From: Arctopsyche grandis
Lineage: Eukaryota > Arthropoda > Insecta > Trichoptera > Hydropsychidae
DNA: 64,000 bases
Direction of reading: 5' to 3'
Assembly: GCF_051622035.1 (NCBI RefSeq)
Contig: NC_135361.1
Span: 31,950,205-32,014,204 of the forward strand
Positions 1 to 11,100 of this stretch are shown here, one piece after another. Position 1 is the stretch's first letter. Every line of letters begins with the position of its first letter. A program made the translations under genes and the position numbers. Under the pieces are notes generated by a model that did not search any database, was not told where the DNA came from, and saw only the letters and a list, made by a program, of their open reading frames with translations.

Positions 1-898
1 GCAATTGTGTGGAATCCGCATGAAGCAAACTACTCTCTTATTATAGAAAAAGTGCAAAAAGCATTTCTTCGTTTTCTTTATAAGAAAGAGTATGGGTACT
101 ACCCATATCTCTATCCTACTCCTTTCCTTTTGGGCATGCTTGGGTATAATTCCCTTGAACTTCGGAGAAACTTCTCGTTAATTCGTTTCGTTCTCCAGCT
201 ATTGCGTGGTAATACGTCATGCCCGTTGTTGCTGGAACAGTTGGGACTTTATGTCCCTAATAATTATGTGCGTGGTAGACATCATCATTTGATGGTTGTA
301 CCTGCTGCTCGCAGTTCTTTTTCGAATGGCTCCTATTCCAAGAGCTATTCGACTTCTCAATGAAATCGTTGCTGCTGTCCCTGAATGTGATATTTTCCAC
401 CTTGGGGAGCGTAGATTGTCGGATATTATCTTAACATATTTATCTGGTAACCTGCGCTCATCATTACTTTCTTAATTTGAATGTGATGAATGAGTGGAAT
501 CTTAATCTACTCTCTTCCATTTGGGCCTCGCTGTGATTTTATTTTTTATTCATATTTTGTTTTATTTTATTTTACTTTTTCTTTCTCCTTTGTATATTTT
601 TATATACTATTTTAATTTTGCTCAGTGTAAACAAAGAATGGGATTTATGGATTTTATTTTTAATTTTTACACTTTTGTTATTTTTTTTCTCTCTGAATGA
701 TGTATTATTTTCCTTTTGTTACTTTTTTTTTATTATTTTATTTTACCATGTTTTCTGCTTTTGTTTTTTTCCTTTATTTACAGTTTACTTGTTTTTATAT
801 CATGTTTTTATATCTTTTTCAAATGTAGGCCATTGTGGCGCATTAGGTTCTTCCTGTAATGCCACAATGGTCCAAAACTATTAAATAAATAAATAAAT
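1..898 (+). mobile_element. LINE (Jockey/R1-like) 3' end
   Basis: The 3' end of a non-LTR retrotransposon, cut by the window edge. Positions 7-363 encode the C-terminal part of a reverse-transcriptase ORF, with the usual 'VQKAFLRFLY', 'GYYPYLYPTPF', 'LELRR' and 'RHHHL' blocks. A frameshift near 310-320 moves the remaining coding sequence (RAIRLLNEI..., to a stop at about 472) into another frame. A T-rich 3' UTR follows. The element ends with a perfect 10-bp stem-loop (830-839 with 861-870) and an (AAAT)n tail at 883-898. An antisense relative of the 3' UTR lies at 31925-32280. The clade call rests on motif recognition only. Confidence 0.85.
830..870 (+). other. LINE 3'-terminal stem-loop, family A
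   Basis: CCATTGTGGC at 830-839 is the exact reverse complement of GCCACAATGG at 861-870, with a 21-nt loop. It sits 12 nt before the (AAAT)n tail. This is the position where a LINE reverse transcriptase would engage its RNA. A related hairpin with different paired bases is found at 40348-40387 and 49287-49326 (minus strand). Confidence 0.8.
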
Positions 899-1010
899 AT
901 TGTCGCATTCACTCAATATATACATACACTCAATATATATATATCGAAGAAAGGAACGGTAACAAAATTAAGGTTTCGGGTGTACAGCCCTCTTAATATG
1001 TAGTAAAAAA
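899..1010 (-). repeat. Dispersed repeat, also at 26862-27060
   Basis: About 110 bp matching, in reverse complement, 26862-26980 in Chc intron 1. Shared pieces are the 'gtcgcattcactcaatatat' block, the 'cgaagaaaggaacggtaac' block and 'aaaattaaggttt'. The LINE at 1-898 is inserted at the edge of this copy. No coding capacity is seen. Confidence 0.6.
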
Positions 1011-1655
1011 AAAATGGAATTGTTGTGTTTGAAAAGTATAAGTAGTAGTAGTATTTAAAATTGAGTTTTAATCCAACTCAAAGAGGGAACAAATCTTAAG
1101 CTTCGATAACAATAAACGTATTACATTCTAAACTTCGTTTAGAAGTCTATTTTCCGGATATATTAAACGATTGAAGCTCAACGTAGTTTAGCAGACCGAT
1201 CACAGTCCAAGACGGATAATTTTCAAATCACACTCCACTTAAACATTTAACGAGCGGGGTGGGTGTATTTTTAGAATGGTTATAAAATAATTCGTTTTAG
1301 ATAAGGCGAGTGTTTCGTATACATCTGATTGGAGATTAAACGAAACAAAACGAGTTTGTGCAAATGAGTCACGTACGTAAGGTCAAATGTTTTGTAACGT
1401 GAGTAATCTCACATGTCATTACACTTCCGGCAAACGATAGAAAGTAAAGGTTATGATGATGGCAAGTAAGGCATAGGCTTAGGCATAAGAATGTTGTTAA
1501 TGAATGTTGAATGCGAATTTCCTGTGTATCGAATACCGCGCTGTGATTGGTCGGCTGAAGCGCGCGAGCGAGACGGACAGTGGGCGTAACTGTCAAACGA
1601 GGGTTGTCAGAAGTAGAAATAGTGGAAGGTAGAGGGGGAGAGGGGAGAAGCTGAC
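1011..1655. other. AT-rich DNA, inferred Rab35 intron 1
   Basis: No gene, tRNA or clear repeat is seen. By position it is the start of the first intron of the minus-strand Rab35 gene, whose donor is at 1655-1654. Confidence 0.4.
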
Positions 1656-1707
1656 CGCTGTCTCCGATGATGAGCAGTTTGAAGAGGTGGTCGTACTCGC
1701 GAGCCAT
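1656..1707 (-). CDS. Rab35: Rab35 small GTPase, first coding exon (partial gene)
   Basis: Rab35 is a small GTPase of the plasma membrane and recycling endosomes. Only its first coding exon is in the window. It starts with ATG at 1707 and reads MAREYDHLFKLLIIGDS plus the first base of a Gly codon, then meets a GT donor at 1655-1654. The sequence leads straight into the P-loop (GDSGVGKS in the family), so the intron cuts the P-loop at GDS-G. The 'MAR-[DE]-YDHLFKLLIIGDSG' start is typical of Rab35; Rab1, Rab8 and Rab10 differ here. The remaining exons must lie to the left of the window. The leader upstream (1738-1820) is a tandem heptamer array on the sense strand. The donor GTCAGC is acceptable but not strong. 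Confidence 0.82.
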
Positions 1708-1737
1708 CCTGACTGGAGACGCGGGCCTTCAGCGGCC

Positions 1738-1820
1738 CACACCCCACACCCCACACCCCACACACAGCTCTCTGCTCTCGACACTCCGCACTCCACACTC
1801 CGCACCCCACACCCCACACG
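1738..1820 (-). repeat. Tandem heptamers in the Rab35 5' leader
   Basis: Read on the Rab35 sense strand, the leader is a run of 7-nt units: GTGTGGG several times, then GTGCGGA, GTGTGGA, GTGCGGA and GTGTCGA. The array starts about 30 nt upstream of the ATG. Similar GTG-initial heptamers occur in the leaders of Arpc4 (16440-16460) and Chc (21007-21041). Confidence 0.75.
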
Positions 1821-2149
1821 TCACGCGTCACACCGACGATTCCCGAACGCCTTTTTAATTCGCACCAGACGAGAGAGCCGCAACTACGGGCATACGCTCA
1901 CACCACCGCTACCACACTGATTTCCCTCACACATCTATGATAACGCTCCGACTCCTACTGTCCGAGCCAAAAACCCTCATGGCCGTTGGTCGTCCTCTTA
2001 CGGCTTCGGCTTTTGTTTTCTCTCTTTTACTCTGATCATCTGTCAGTCGTGCTAGATTCTCCCGTGGGTGATCCCGGCGCGGACCGCCAGATGCAGCGTC
2101 CCTCGTAAAAGCCGGCCTCAAACTAAGCCCCGAACTCTGTCCCCGTGAT

Positions 2150-2900
2150 CCGCCCAAGTCTGATCACGGCGAGCGCTCATTGGCATCATAGAAGCCCTCC
2201 GAGGAGTATGGCTTCTTCCATAGTCGTACCACACCGACTATACTCGACCACGTATTCGACCTGTGGGAATCTCGTCAACATCATCAAGACATATACTGCG
2301 ACGCAGAATACATTCCCAAAACCAGTCGAAGCACACCTGCAGCCATTAAACTAAACTCAAGCGGAACGGTGCCAATCATTCCAGAAAAGTCTACCCCATC
2401 GACAAAAACACATTCCTCGCAACACTATAAAAGGAGGTACAACCCAAACAACGCCAGTCGACCCACAGCAGCAAGCGTCGACACACAGCAGCAGACCAGT
2501 CGACATCCAGCTCCTGACCTGCCACCACTACACTACGCGGACTTGGAAGATCAACCAGCCGAACGGGCCAGCAACACACTGCCGTATCCAGAGACCTTCC
2601 GAACATAGCCGAACGAACGAGCCAGCAACACACTGCCGCATCCAGAGACCTTCTGAACATAGCCGAACGCCGAGCCAGCAACAAACTGCCGCATCCAGAG
2701 ACATCTGAACATAGCCGAATGCCTAGCCAGCGACACTCTACCATATCCAGAGACCGCTGAACGACATACTTTTGCCCACATATTCTAATACCTTTGTACA
2801 ATATTTAGGCAAACAATAAAACTTTATTAAAACAAGCACAACAGTGTTTCGTTAGGCTGGGATACGGTCAACACATCCTACCCCGCCTACAGACCCAAGC
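2150..2900 (+). mobile_element. LTR-like sequence with TATA box and poly(A) signal
   Basis: A GC-richer block that looks like a long terminal repeat: TATAAAAGG at 2426-2434, a minisatellite at 2562-2760, and an AATAAA signal at 2815-2820 followed by a GT/T-rich stretch. No open coding frame fits. I could not define the ends or a target-site duplication, so the boundaries are approximate. Sequence to about 3240 may be internal retroelement DNA. An alternative is a non-coding transcription unit divergent from Rab35. Confidence 0.4.
2562..2760 (+). repeat. Minisatellite, about four 50-bp units
   Basis: Four diverged copies of a unit containing 'gccagcaacacactgccg', 'catccagagacc' and 'gaacatagccgaa'. 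The units differ by point changes and small insertions. It lies inside the LTR-like block downstream of its TATA box. Confidence 0.8.
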
Positions 2901-3453
2901 CTCGAACACGACGAGCTCTCAGACGCCCGCCATCCGCCGGCCGAGACGGTCTTGGCGTGGCTGGTCTACCCTTCCTGACCAGCCACAGCCTACTCAATCC
3001 ACAGCCTCCGCCATAAAGGGGCACAGGCGAGATGCGCCGAGAAACTCCCCGGTGCGCCATCTATTCATCAATAAAAACGAGATCATAACCGTTACTCTTT
3101 GTATAATACCCCCACCCCGCACCGTTCCAGAGCAAGCTGATCGAGACGACGACACACACACACACAGCCACTGGTCACCCATACATATACACACATCACA
3201 GCTGCTGCAGCTATCGTTCATCTACTCTACATTGTTTCTCACGTTCGTAATTAAGGTTCGGTGCAGGGGCGTCATTTCAGCTTTTCCCAGTTGATCTGCC
3301 AGTGCATCCGTTTCAGTTGCACACGCAGTCGTATGCAGTTGACCAATAGGTTATTGCTTATGTCTGTTATGAAGGGTATAAATATCGGGCGCTCTATAAT
3401 TGGAAGGCAATCTGAGCTGGAGAGCCGACTGGTGCGAACCTAATAAACCATTA

Positions 3454-4008
3454 AAGGTCTGTTCATACCTTACAGCAACATCCGTCAACGTATCGTATCC
3501 GTTTTTTTGGCCGTCGTGGAAATATACACGCAAATTACGTGCCATGAGTCTGCCGCTTTGCTGTTTTGGACCAATTATCGATAGTGACAGTTGACAGCTG
3601 TTCAATCTTTCGACATGGTTTTCGCCCAAATATTTAAAAAATATTTAAAATTTTTTTTAATTTTTTACGGAAATATTTAAAAAAATTTTGTCCATCATCC
3701 ACAAGCTCCTTCGATAAACGCCGAAACATTTTTGCTGACTTGAATTCTGACGCGTAGCTACGAATGCACGTGCATGCATTCATATTGTAAGTATTCGACA
3801 ATATGACGTAAGCAATATTGCGCCGTATCGTCATGGCCTGTAATGTATAAGTAAGCCGATTTTGCCTTGCACTCGGCCAAAGTGATGTAAGCGTGACGTG
3901 ACCGCGACGTGTAGGTAGATATGAATAGAAATGTAATAAAATGACATATTTTAAACGGAGTCATGCAGTGCTGAAGCCGTGCAGTGCTGTTAAGTATGAA
4001 CAGACCTT
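3454..4008. mobile_element. MITE with TA target site (Tc1/mariner type)
   Basis: Terminal inverted repeats of about 25 bp: AAGGTCTGTTCATACCTTAC at the left end and its imperfect reverse complement ending ...GTATGAACAGACCTT at the right. The element is flanked by TA on both sides (3452-3453 and 4009-4010). At 555 bp it has no transposase frame. It lies in the divergent region between Rab35 and Rpp29. An orphan right end of the same family is at 16279-16303. Confidence 0.7.
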
Positions 4009-4169
4009 TATACAATACTACTGCGTCTTTCTCTTCGATCCTGGAAATCCCTCTTCACGTCCACGCAACAATATTTTTAAAAAAATGGTGCTACTTTAGT
4101 ATACGGTCTACCTTAGCATGCGATCTACCATTGAATCGCAGTTGACTATTTTTTTTATTTGTATCGTAG

Positions 4170-4331
4170 TATGGAGGATGAACGAATGAGACGACTGGCA
4201 TGTTAATGCACGTGTTTATTATATGACAGCTGAAGACAGAGTGAGTAGTGGCTCTCCGAACCCAGCCGGGTTGGTCCCCACTCGCAGGAAGGCAACCAAA
4301 CTCGACCATGTCGTATAAGCGAGCCGCCACA
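4170..4331 (-). mobile_element. 162-bp solo LTR with 4-bp target duplication
   Basis: Reading the minus strand, the repeat starts TGTGGCGGCTCGC and ends CCTCCATA, and it is flanked by CTAC on both sides (GTAG on plus, 4166-4169 and 4332-4335). It carries an ATAATAAAC poly(A)-like signal. A second copy of exactly the same length lies at 52018-52179 with its own ATAT duplication. The short length suggests a TRIM or other short LTR. Confidence 0.75.
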
Positions 4332-4767
4332 GTAGCAACGACCTGTTTATTATAATTGTTGTTAGAAATCAGATAAATTGACAAACTCTGAAAGGAAACG
4401 ATCGACCTTGGAGTCTGATATCCAAAGTCTGGCCAGTAACAGGGTAGAATCCGTGACCACACAATCGAAAACATTGCATGCTAACCACTTATCTACATAA
4501 TATGTTGTTGGCTATTTCACGTCTCTTATGTGTCACAAAAAAGCTGTCAAGTAGTAAATGTGTTTATTTTCCAGTTCAATTAAAAGTTTTCATGTGTTTT
4601 AACTGACGGAGATTACAAAAATAATAAACTTATTTAACTCCCCTTTTTTACGAGGTCTTTTTTTTTGTTCGTACATTTTGGCTATGCTCATTAAACACAC
4701 AAGCTATGGCCGTTCATGTGTATGAGGTTAAGGTCTCGTTTGACACTCGTACGACAAATCGTAAACC

Positions 4768-5403
4768 ATGGATTCGGAAAAAGGACGTCACTTACCGGAT
4801 TCCAATATCGTGATCGATTTCATCAAGAAAAACACCAATGTGAGAAATGTGACGAGGCTGCAGGAAGACCTGAAAAAGAGTTTCGTTCTCGGAAAGCGAA
4901 AAAGTCGCAAACGAGGCAACAACAAGAAGACCAAAAAGAGCAGACATATGACGAGAAACGAGAAAATAGCCCTCGGACTATTCCACTTTCCCACTAAAGG
5001 CATGAAGTACGAGAGCGTCGTTCCGATGAACGGCCTGTGGAAGGAGTACATGCGACAACAGCTCGAGTTGGACGAGCGACCGGTGCCAGAAATACACGAG
5101 AAATCCTGGGACAGCTTTTCGTTGAGCATTTACAAAGCGGATTTCCACGGTGCGTCGATTACGGTGAAAGAAGCGAAATGTTCCAGCTTGATCGGCAGAA
5201 ATGGAATTTGCATTATGGAGACGAAGAACACTTTCAAAATCATATCGAAGGACAATATCGTTCGGACCATTCCTAAAGAAGGATCTGTATTTATATTTCA
5301 TTTAGACGATTTTGACTTTATGTTCTACGGGAAACACATAGCCCGAAAGCCTGCTGAAAGATCTGTTAAAGTTTCCAAAGTGTTCTCCTTAGCAGAATTG
5401 TAA
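4768..5403 (+). CDS. POP4: RNase P / RNase MRP protein subunit Rpp29 (Pop4)
   Basis: A single-exon, 211-aa protein. Rpp29 is a core protein of nuclear RNase P, which trims tRNA 5' leaders, and of RNase MRP, which processes rRNA; it binds the catalytic RNA. A basic, Lys/Arg-rich segment lies at residues 40-61. The C-terminal half (about 90-200) is the conserved Sm-like barrel, with 'LWKEYMRQ', 'KADFHGASITV..AKCSSLIGR.GI', 'ET.NTF' and 'P.EGSVFIFHLDDFDFMFYGKH' blocks. Length is close to the human protein (220 aa). The start chosen is the first ATG of the open frame. AATAAA at 486-491 of the next 100-bp block (5486-5491) is a likely poly(A) signal. It is convergent with pasha. Confidence 0.93.
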   Translation: MDSEKGRHLPDSNIVIDFIKKNTNVRNVTRLQEDLKKSFVLGKRKSRKRGNNKKTKKSRHMTRNEKIALGLFHFPTKGMKYESVVPMNGLWKEYMRQQLELDERPVPEIHEKSWDSFSLSIYKADFHGASITVKEAKCSSLIGRNGICIMETKNTFKIISKDNIVRTIPKEGSVFIFHLDDFDFMFYGKHIARKPAERSVKVSKVFSLAEL

Positions 5404-5669
5404 TTAGTGAATAAGTATTAATTATTATTAAATGTATTTTCATGTATAAAAAATTATTTTTTTATGTGTTCTTGAATAATTCTGTAATAAAATTTGTATA
5501 GTCACACTATAATTAGTACCGCAACGGCGATACGGTGTTGTTTAAGTATATATTGTACTGCTTAGTAATGTCTCGTTTGACGTAATATATAATTTGTACG
5601 ACACAATTAAACGTGATCTGTCTGGAGGGTATATTCTCTCCAAAACCAAAATCGTTGACATTGTCAGTC

Positions 5670-6470
5670 TCACGACCTGAAAATGAGGACTCCAGGCAGG
5701 CGCCTGATACTCACACAGCTGGTTGACCTCGAGTTAGCTGTAGATGCTATAATTAGGGACTTTCTGGGGATCAGGACGATCATCACTGATTCCTTCCGTG
5801 CTCTTGCTGATCGGATTGAAGCTGTGAAGATGAAGATTGCTGTCCTACCCACATCTGCGCCTATTGCAACAATCAATCCGTCGGTTTCTGCACTGTCTCC
5901 ACCTCCATTGCCACAGCCAACCGAGACGACAACAATATAAGCAGCAGCGAATCCAACTCATGGAAGGCTTCATCGTCATGTCCAGACTTGCTACTGGTGG
6001 TGGTATTTTTACCACCTTACTGCTGTCTGCTCCTACTTCAGTGGTATCTACTAATGATATGAAGCAGCCTTCTCCCATTTCTGCTTCATCGGGGACGTCT
6101 CGGTCGTCCCAACCCTCGCCATCTCGTTCTGCTGTCCCTAGCCAGACGCAATCATATTTTGCGCCACGGATCCTGTCGGCGCGATGTTGTTAGTTGCTAG
6201 AAAAAAATATCATGTACAAGTTTTGTACCTGGATCGTGGTACAACCAATGACTCTCTCCGATCATTCTTGGCGTCCAAATTTGATGTTGATGTCTTTCCT
6301 TCGCTGGGGCTCGCTATCAAAGATTCGCCAATATCTATGCAGGGTGGCTCTGATATTTCATTTATAATAAATGTGACGTCGAAGGTGGCTTTCGACCAAA
6401 TCCTCCTTCATTCTGGCTGGAGGGGTTTGGCGAGTTGGGGGTTATCGAGGAGAAGAAACTAAGTGTTCTG
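5670..6470 (+). pseudogene. Retroelement ORF1-like relic
   Basis: Three overlapping frames (5683-5940, 5837-6193, 6184-6462) look like one broken protein: an N-terminal helical segment (LVDLELAVDAIIRDF), a Pro/Ser/Thr-rich middle, and a C-terminal globular part with 'LRSFLASKFDVDVFPSLG' and 'SFIINVTSKVAFDQIL'. This layout resembles the nucleic-acid-binding ORF1 of insect LINEs. I do not recognise a specific family, and the link to the RT relic downstream is unproven. Confidence 0.4.
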
Positions 6471-6843
6471 TTCCTGGTGGCCTACCTTTATGAACTAGTT
6501 GCTCTGCTCATGGTGGCGTGGCTGGATGAACTGCCTGTTGAGTCCACCGTGGGGGGTTTATATACCTCAAAATGTCCTTCTCGGTAGGTCGTGTCCTGCA
6601 CCTGTTTAGGGATCGATTTGCCCTTCTCTGGAGGTCGCGTCTTGTAGCTGTTTAGGTTGACAATGCGTAGTACGTGCTTACCATGTATTCCTACAGTTTT
6701 TTCGCTCTGCCCGGGTGATCTCCAAACAGTAGTTTCTCGGCAGATCTGAACCCGTCATCGTCCCTTATTTCATATTCCTTAGGCAAGAACTGCAGCTTAT
6801 TTTAATTCTTCCACTCTTCACTGCCGTTTTTTAAATTAAATTA

Positions 6844-7580
6844 AAGACTAAGATGATGTGGATGAATAATAAAAGAGTTGTGAGTGATGTGATTATGGAT
6901 GGGAGAGTGATAGAAGTAGTAGATAATATTAAGTATTTAGGCATTTATTTGGATTGTAAATTAAGTTTTAAGGTGCACGCAGATTATATAATTTAAAAAA
7001 TGGCAAAAAAGTTGGTGTACCTTGTAGGTTAAGAAATTTATTAAGTATAAAAATAAAAAAATTGATATATAATTGTAGTGTACTGCCTCATACTGTATAC
7101 TGTGCTACAGTGCTCAATCTATTTAGTGGTTTGTGTATTGATAAACTGCAGAAAGTGCAGAATAGAGCAATGCGTGCAATTTTGAATGTGAGGAAACGTA
7201 TGAATATAAGAAGTATGTTAGATGAATTGAAATGGTTGGACATTAGAAATAGTCTTTAAGTAAGCACTTTAAAGTTTATATATAAGCTAGATAAGAATCT
7301 ATTACCCAAATATTTTAAAATAGAGATATACATAATTATAAAACGAGAAATAGGAATAAATTAATTATAGGTAGAGTTAAGAAAGCTAAAACTGCAGGAG
7401 GTGTTTTTCACAGAGGTGTTCAAATGTATAATGCCCTTCCTGAAAGCATTAGAAGTTCTAATAACATCGATGCTTTCTTGAAGGGTGTTAATGGATACCT
7501 TTGTGAAAGATGATTTATAATTTTTTGTTGTTATTTTGTGTTATATGTATTAGCAGTTTGCTGTATAAATAAATAAATTT
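6844..7580 (+). mobile_element. LINE reverse-transcriptase relic with 3' tail
   Basis: Broken frames show the end of a reverse transcriptase: 'DNIKYLGIYLDCKLSF', then 'PHTVYCATVLNLFS' with 'LQKVQNRAMRAILN' (7062-7259), then 'AGGVFHRGVQMYNALPESIR' to about 7513. Stops and frameshifts interrupt it. It ends with a short AGCA/TGCT hairpin and a (TAAA)n tail near 7566-7580. A related 3' end lies at 15806-16243. Confidence 0.8.
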
Positions 7581-8108
7581 TAAACTCGTGTAGATGAAAA
7601 AAATAATTCAATTGATTTAAAATTTTAATTTCTATACTCTGATTCGAATAAGTATAAGTATAAGTATAAAAATTTGGTATAATCACAAAACTCACCACCC
7701 CAATGAGGATGAAAACATTAAAAGGCTTCCAAGTACATACCTATACATACATATACGAAACTTAACATACACACAAACCGGTCAAACAGAACATTAAAAA
7801 AATACATTCAAAACACTTATCCATATTGTGAAAATTTTCTAACCTGGTGGATTGAACAAATACACAATACATAGAAGGCCGATCATAGAACTCTAGTACG
7901 CATTTTGCAGTATATTACACATGTACATATGTACATTCAACAACCTAATCTTTTTATTGGTCAATGGTCTTTTGATAGTCACGGTCATATTAAAACATTT
8001 TACACATATCATCCTCAAATATATACATACATACATACGATAAATACAAGTGTGCCACAAGCGTATACCTTTTAATTAAACTACAAATGTTTTTCCGACG
8101 GCGACGAC
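7581..8108. other. AT-rich spacer and likely pasha 3' UTR
   Basis: No gene is seen. Short TACA-type simple repeats occur (for example 8021-8040). The part nearest 8108 is probably pasha 3' UTR. Confidence 0.4.
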
Positions 8109-11100
8109 TTACAGATCTACAATACTGAGATTTGTACCCGAATGCGCAGGCATGTCGTCTTTGACGAGCAGTTTCCCTATGGGATTGATCGCCACGTCTT
8201 TCTCCCGCAGCTTTGACATTTCAGATCGTAATTTTTCTAAGATAGCATAGTTCGGCTGATTGACGGCGGCCCTCGACTGCAACAGAGTGATCTCTTGCTC
8301 TTCCTGCTTCTTCTCTTTGAAGCTCTTCACCGATCTAGTGCCGTACAAACGCAGCAACGAACCCCAAGACGAAATGTTCGGATGAAGAGCCTACGGAACA
8401 TAACAAAAAACACTACAAATGTAAGATCATTGATAATCATTCGTGAATAAACCTTAGATGCATCCTCGAGACCTGTAAAATCGCTTGGGACGCTCTCTGT
8501 TTTCCGTCTCGTTTATTTTTGCATACTACAGTAGCCGTATGTTTTCCGACGACGATCGTGAATTCATTCCTCTGATGTTTTAACGTATTCATCTGACGGT
8601 AAAGAAAGGGGAAAATTTTAAATCCGTCACCAATACTGGTCAAGTTCCAATACTGAACCGACAATAGACCTGATATTTTATCTCCTTAGCTCCGGCGCCG
8701 AAATTCCTAGAAAGACACGTCTGCAGAATCGTGTGCGGAGACGGTTCCATGGTCTTTGCGCAGAAATCGGCAACGCGAGGATCCTCAATCATGATATCGT
8801 CGAAAAACTGAACGGTACAAAACAAAGTGTGAGTGCATTCTTCGAGACTGAGCAATATTTACAATAAAATGTGGGCATTTCTTACGGCCAAGTCTTGATC
8901 GTACGTACGACTCGCCGTCCCGTTCAGCTCATTGTCATTGTTTATTTTCTCGCGCATCTCTGGAATCAAGATCTCTATGGAAGCTTTGGCCGCCGCAGAT
9001 TTTGCTAATCTCTTGGAAGTGCCGTAGCCAACGCCGTATCGTATTCCGTTTATGGATACGGTCGCCGAATACGGTGTAGCTCCATTTTCTAGTAAAAAAA
9101 CATACGTATTACGACTTCTGAATTTTAATCGGTAATACAGAATTCTATCGAAATTTTAGCCTTTTCAAAATAAAATAAATACATTACATTATACTTTCAA
9201 TATAACATTAAAAATATATTTATGAGATGGTCTTATCACATATATAATACATACATACCTAATTCTTTAAATTCATAAGTGGGCTGTTTCTTGAGAGCTC
9301 TTTGCACATACTCGTGTAAAATACAAACGTAACTTTTTCCATTGGGATTCATCAGACATTCTTTCTGTACCGTTTTTAATGTTCCTAGAGCTCCTGAAAA
9401 AATAACAATCAATAAAATTAAATAATTCGAATGTGACCAACCCTGTGACTTTATATACGTATTTGAGGAATAAAAGAAGGTCACAAAACAAAATTCGATG
9501 CAAATTGAGCGCAAATGTAGGGAAACTTACACAAGACAAGAGTTCTACTTTCGGTCATTGGATTTTGTTCAAAACTTTTTTATTACTTAAAATCACTATT
9601 ATTATTATACAAATTAAATATAAATAATTTAAAAGGTCGAAATAAAATAATGAAATATTGTTTTAAAAAAAAATACTACTTCCAGTCTACCAATTCTGAC
9701 CAAAACCTTATCAGCTCTAAGTTAGTACATAAAGAATACAAATATAAATTTTCAACTTGATACGTTCAAGGGTGTGGAAAGCATCATAGTCACAACATTT
9801 TTGACTTTTTTTTGAAGAGGAAAAAATCCTACTTCCGGTTTATTAAATTTAGTGATTTTTTTTTTTATTTTCATCACATTGATACAATAATTATACTTGA
9901 ATTTTTTCGAGAAGAGCACACATATTTAAGGGGCCGAAAAAAATAGTGGAAGAAAAATTGAACAAGAGTAAACTGCCACTTCCGGTTGACGAATGGTTAC
10001 CAAATTTTATACATATCTTGGTATTAAGCTTAAACTTGTAGATATGAAATTTCAGTTCAATAAACCAAAAGGTTTCTGAGAATAACATAAAAAACTTGGA
10101 CTATCTAGAGTAAAGGTACTACTTCTGGTTCAGGTAAAAATAGTTAGAGTATATAATTTATAATTTCTAATACATGTAAAAAATTTCAGTCTGATTCGGT
10201 TAGCGGTTTGGGAGATAATTGAATTAAAAAAATTAAAATAAAGATGACACCTATAAGGGGAGGTACTATATCCGGTCAACTTAAAAATTGAAAAAAAAAT
10301 GATGTTGTATCGATAAGCATTTCAGTAACGGGTGCTAAGTTTCAGTTCGGTAGGACTAACGGTGTTCAAAAAATACACAGACACACACACATTTTTCTAG
10401 ATCATGAAAACGTGATCAGTGATCGATTCCGAGTTCGAATCGGTCAAAATATCGAGTTCGAATTTCCGCATGATCACAAAACTTCATCTATTGTTCCTAC
10501 GTACATAGATAAAGTAAAAATTAAATCACAATAACTATAAGCGTAAATAAACGGTACCTTGATTCTCGGCATCTTGGGTACTGGTGACTAGGGCCGTGTG
10601 AATTGGGAATGTGATGAGCTTCGTACCATCGGGCAGAGTCGGCCGTTGGAGGGCTTTCCTCGTCTTGGTAAATTTTCTACGTTCAGACCACGACCTACCG
10701 ACATTAACGTACGAACATTACTATCAAATGTAAAGTGAAATTAGCTCGTGTTGAACTTGTTCATACTTGAATCTCATGATGTTGATGATTTTGAACTTGA
10801 ACAGTTTCTTGCAGTAGTCGGTGACTTCGCCGTGTCGCAGATGGTGACTTTTCCAGTTCTCCTGCGCCGTTTCAACTTTAGCGTTCGGTAACATCAAAGC
10901 CATGGCGCGGGCCGCTTTATCCTGCTCGGCCGAATCTGAATTCACCAGCTTCTTCAGTAGGTCTTGATTGACTATGTTCCTCGCTGGGATTTTTTCAGCT
11001 TCGACTGCCTCGTTGGCGTCCCCCTTTGACTCGCTCGTTTCGGCACTCGGAATGTTTTCGATGCATAGTTTTTTCGCACAAGACGGATTGCTATCATCGT

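Noticed and set aside
1593-1920. Overlapping Cys/Gly-rich and His/Pro-rich open frames
   Set aside because: They translate a 7-nt tandem repeat, giving a 7-residue periodic low-complexity product.
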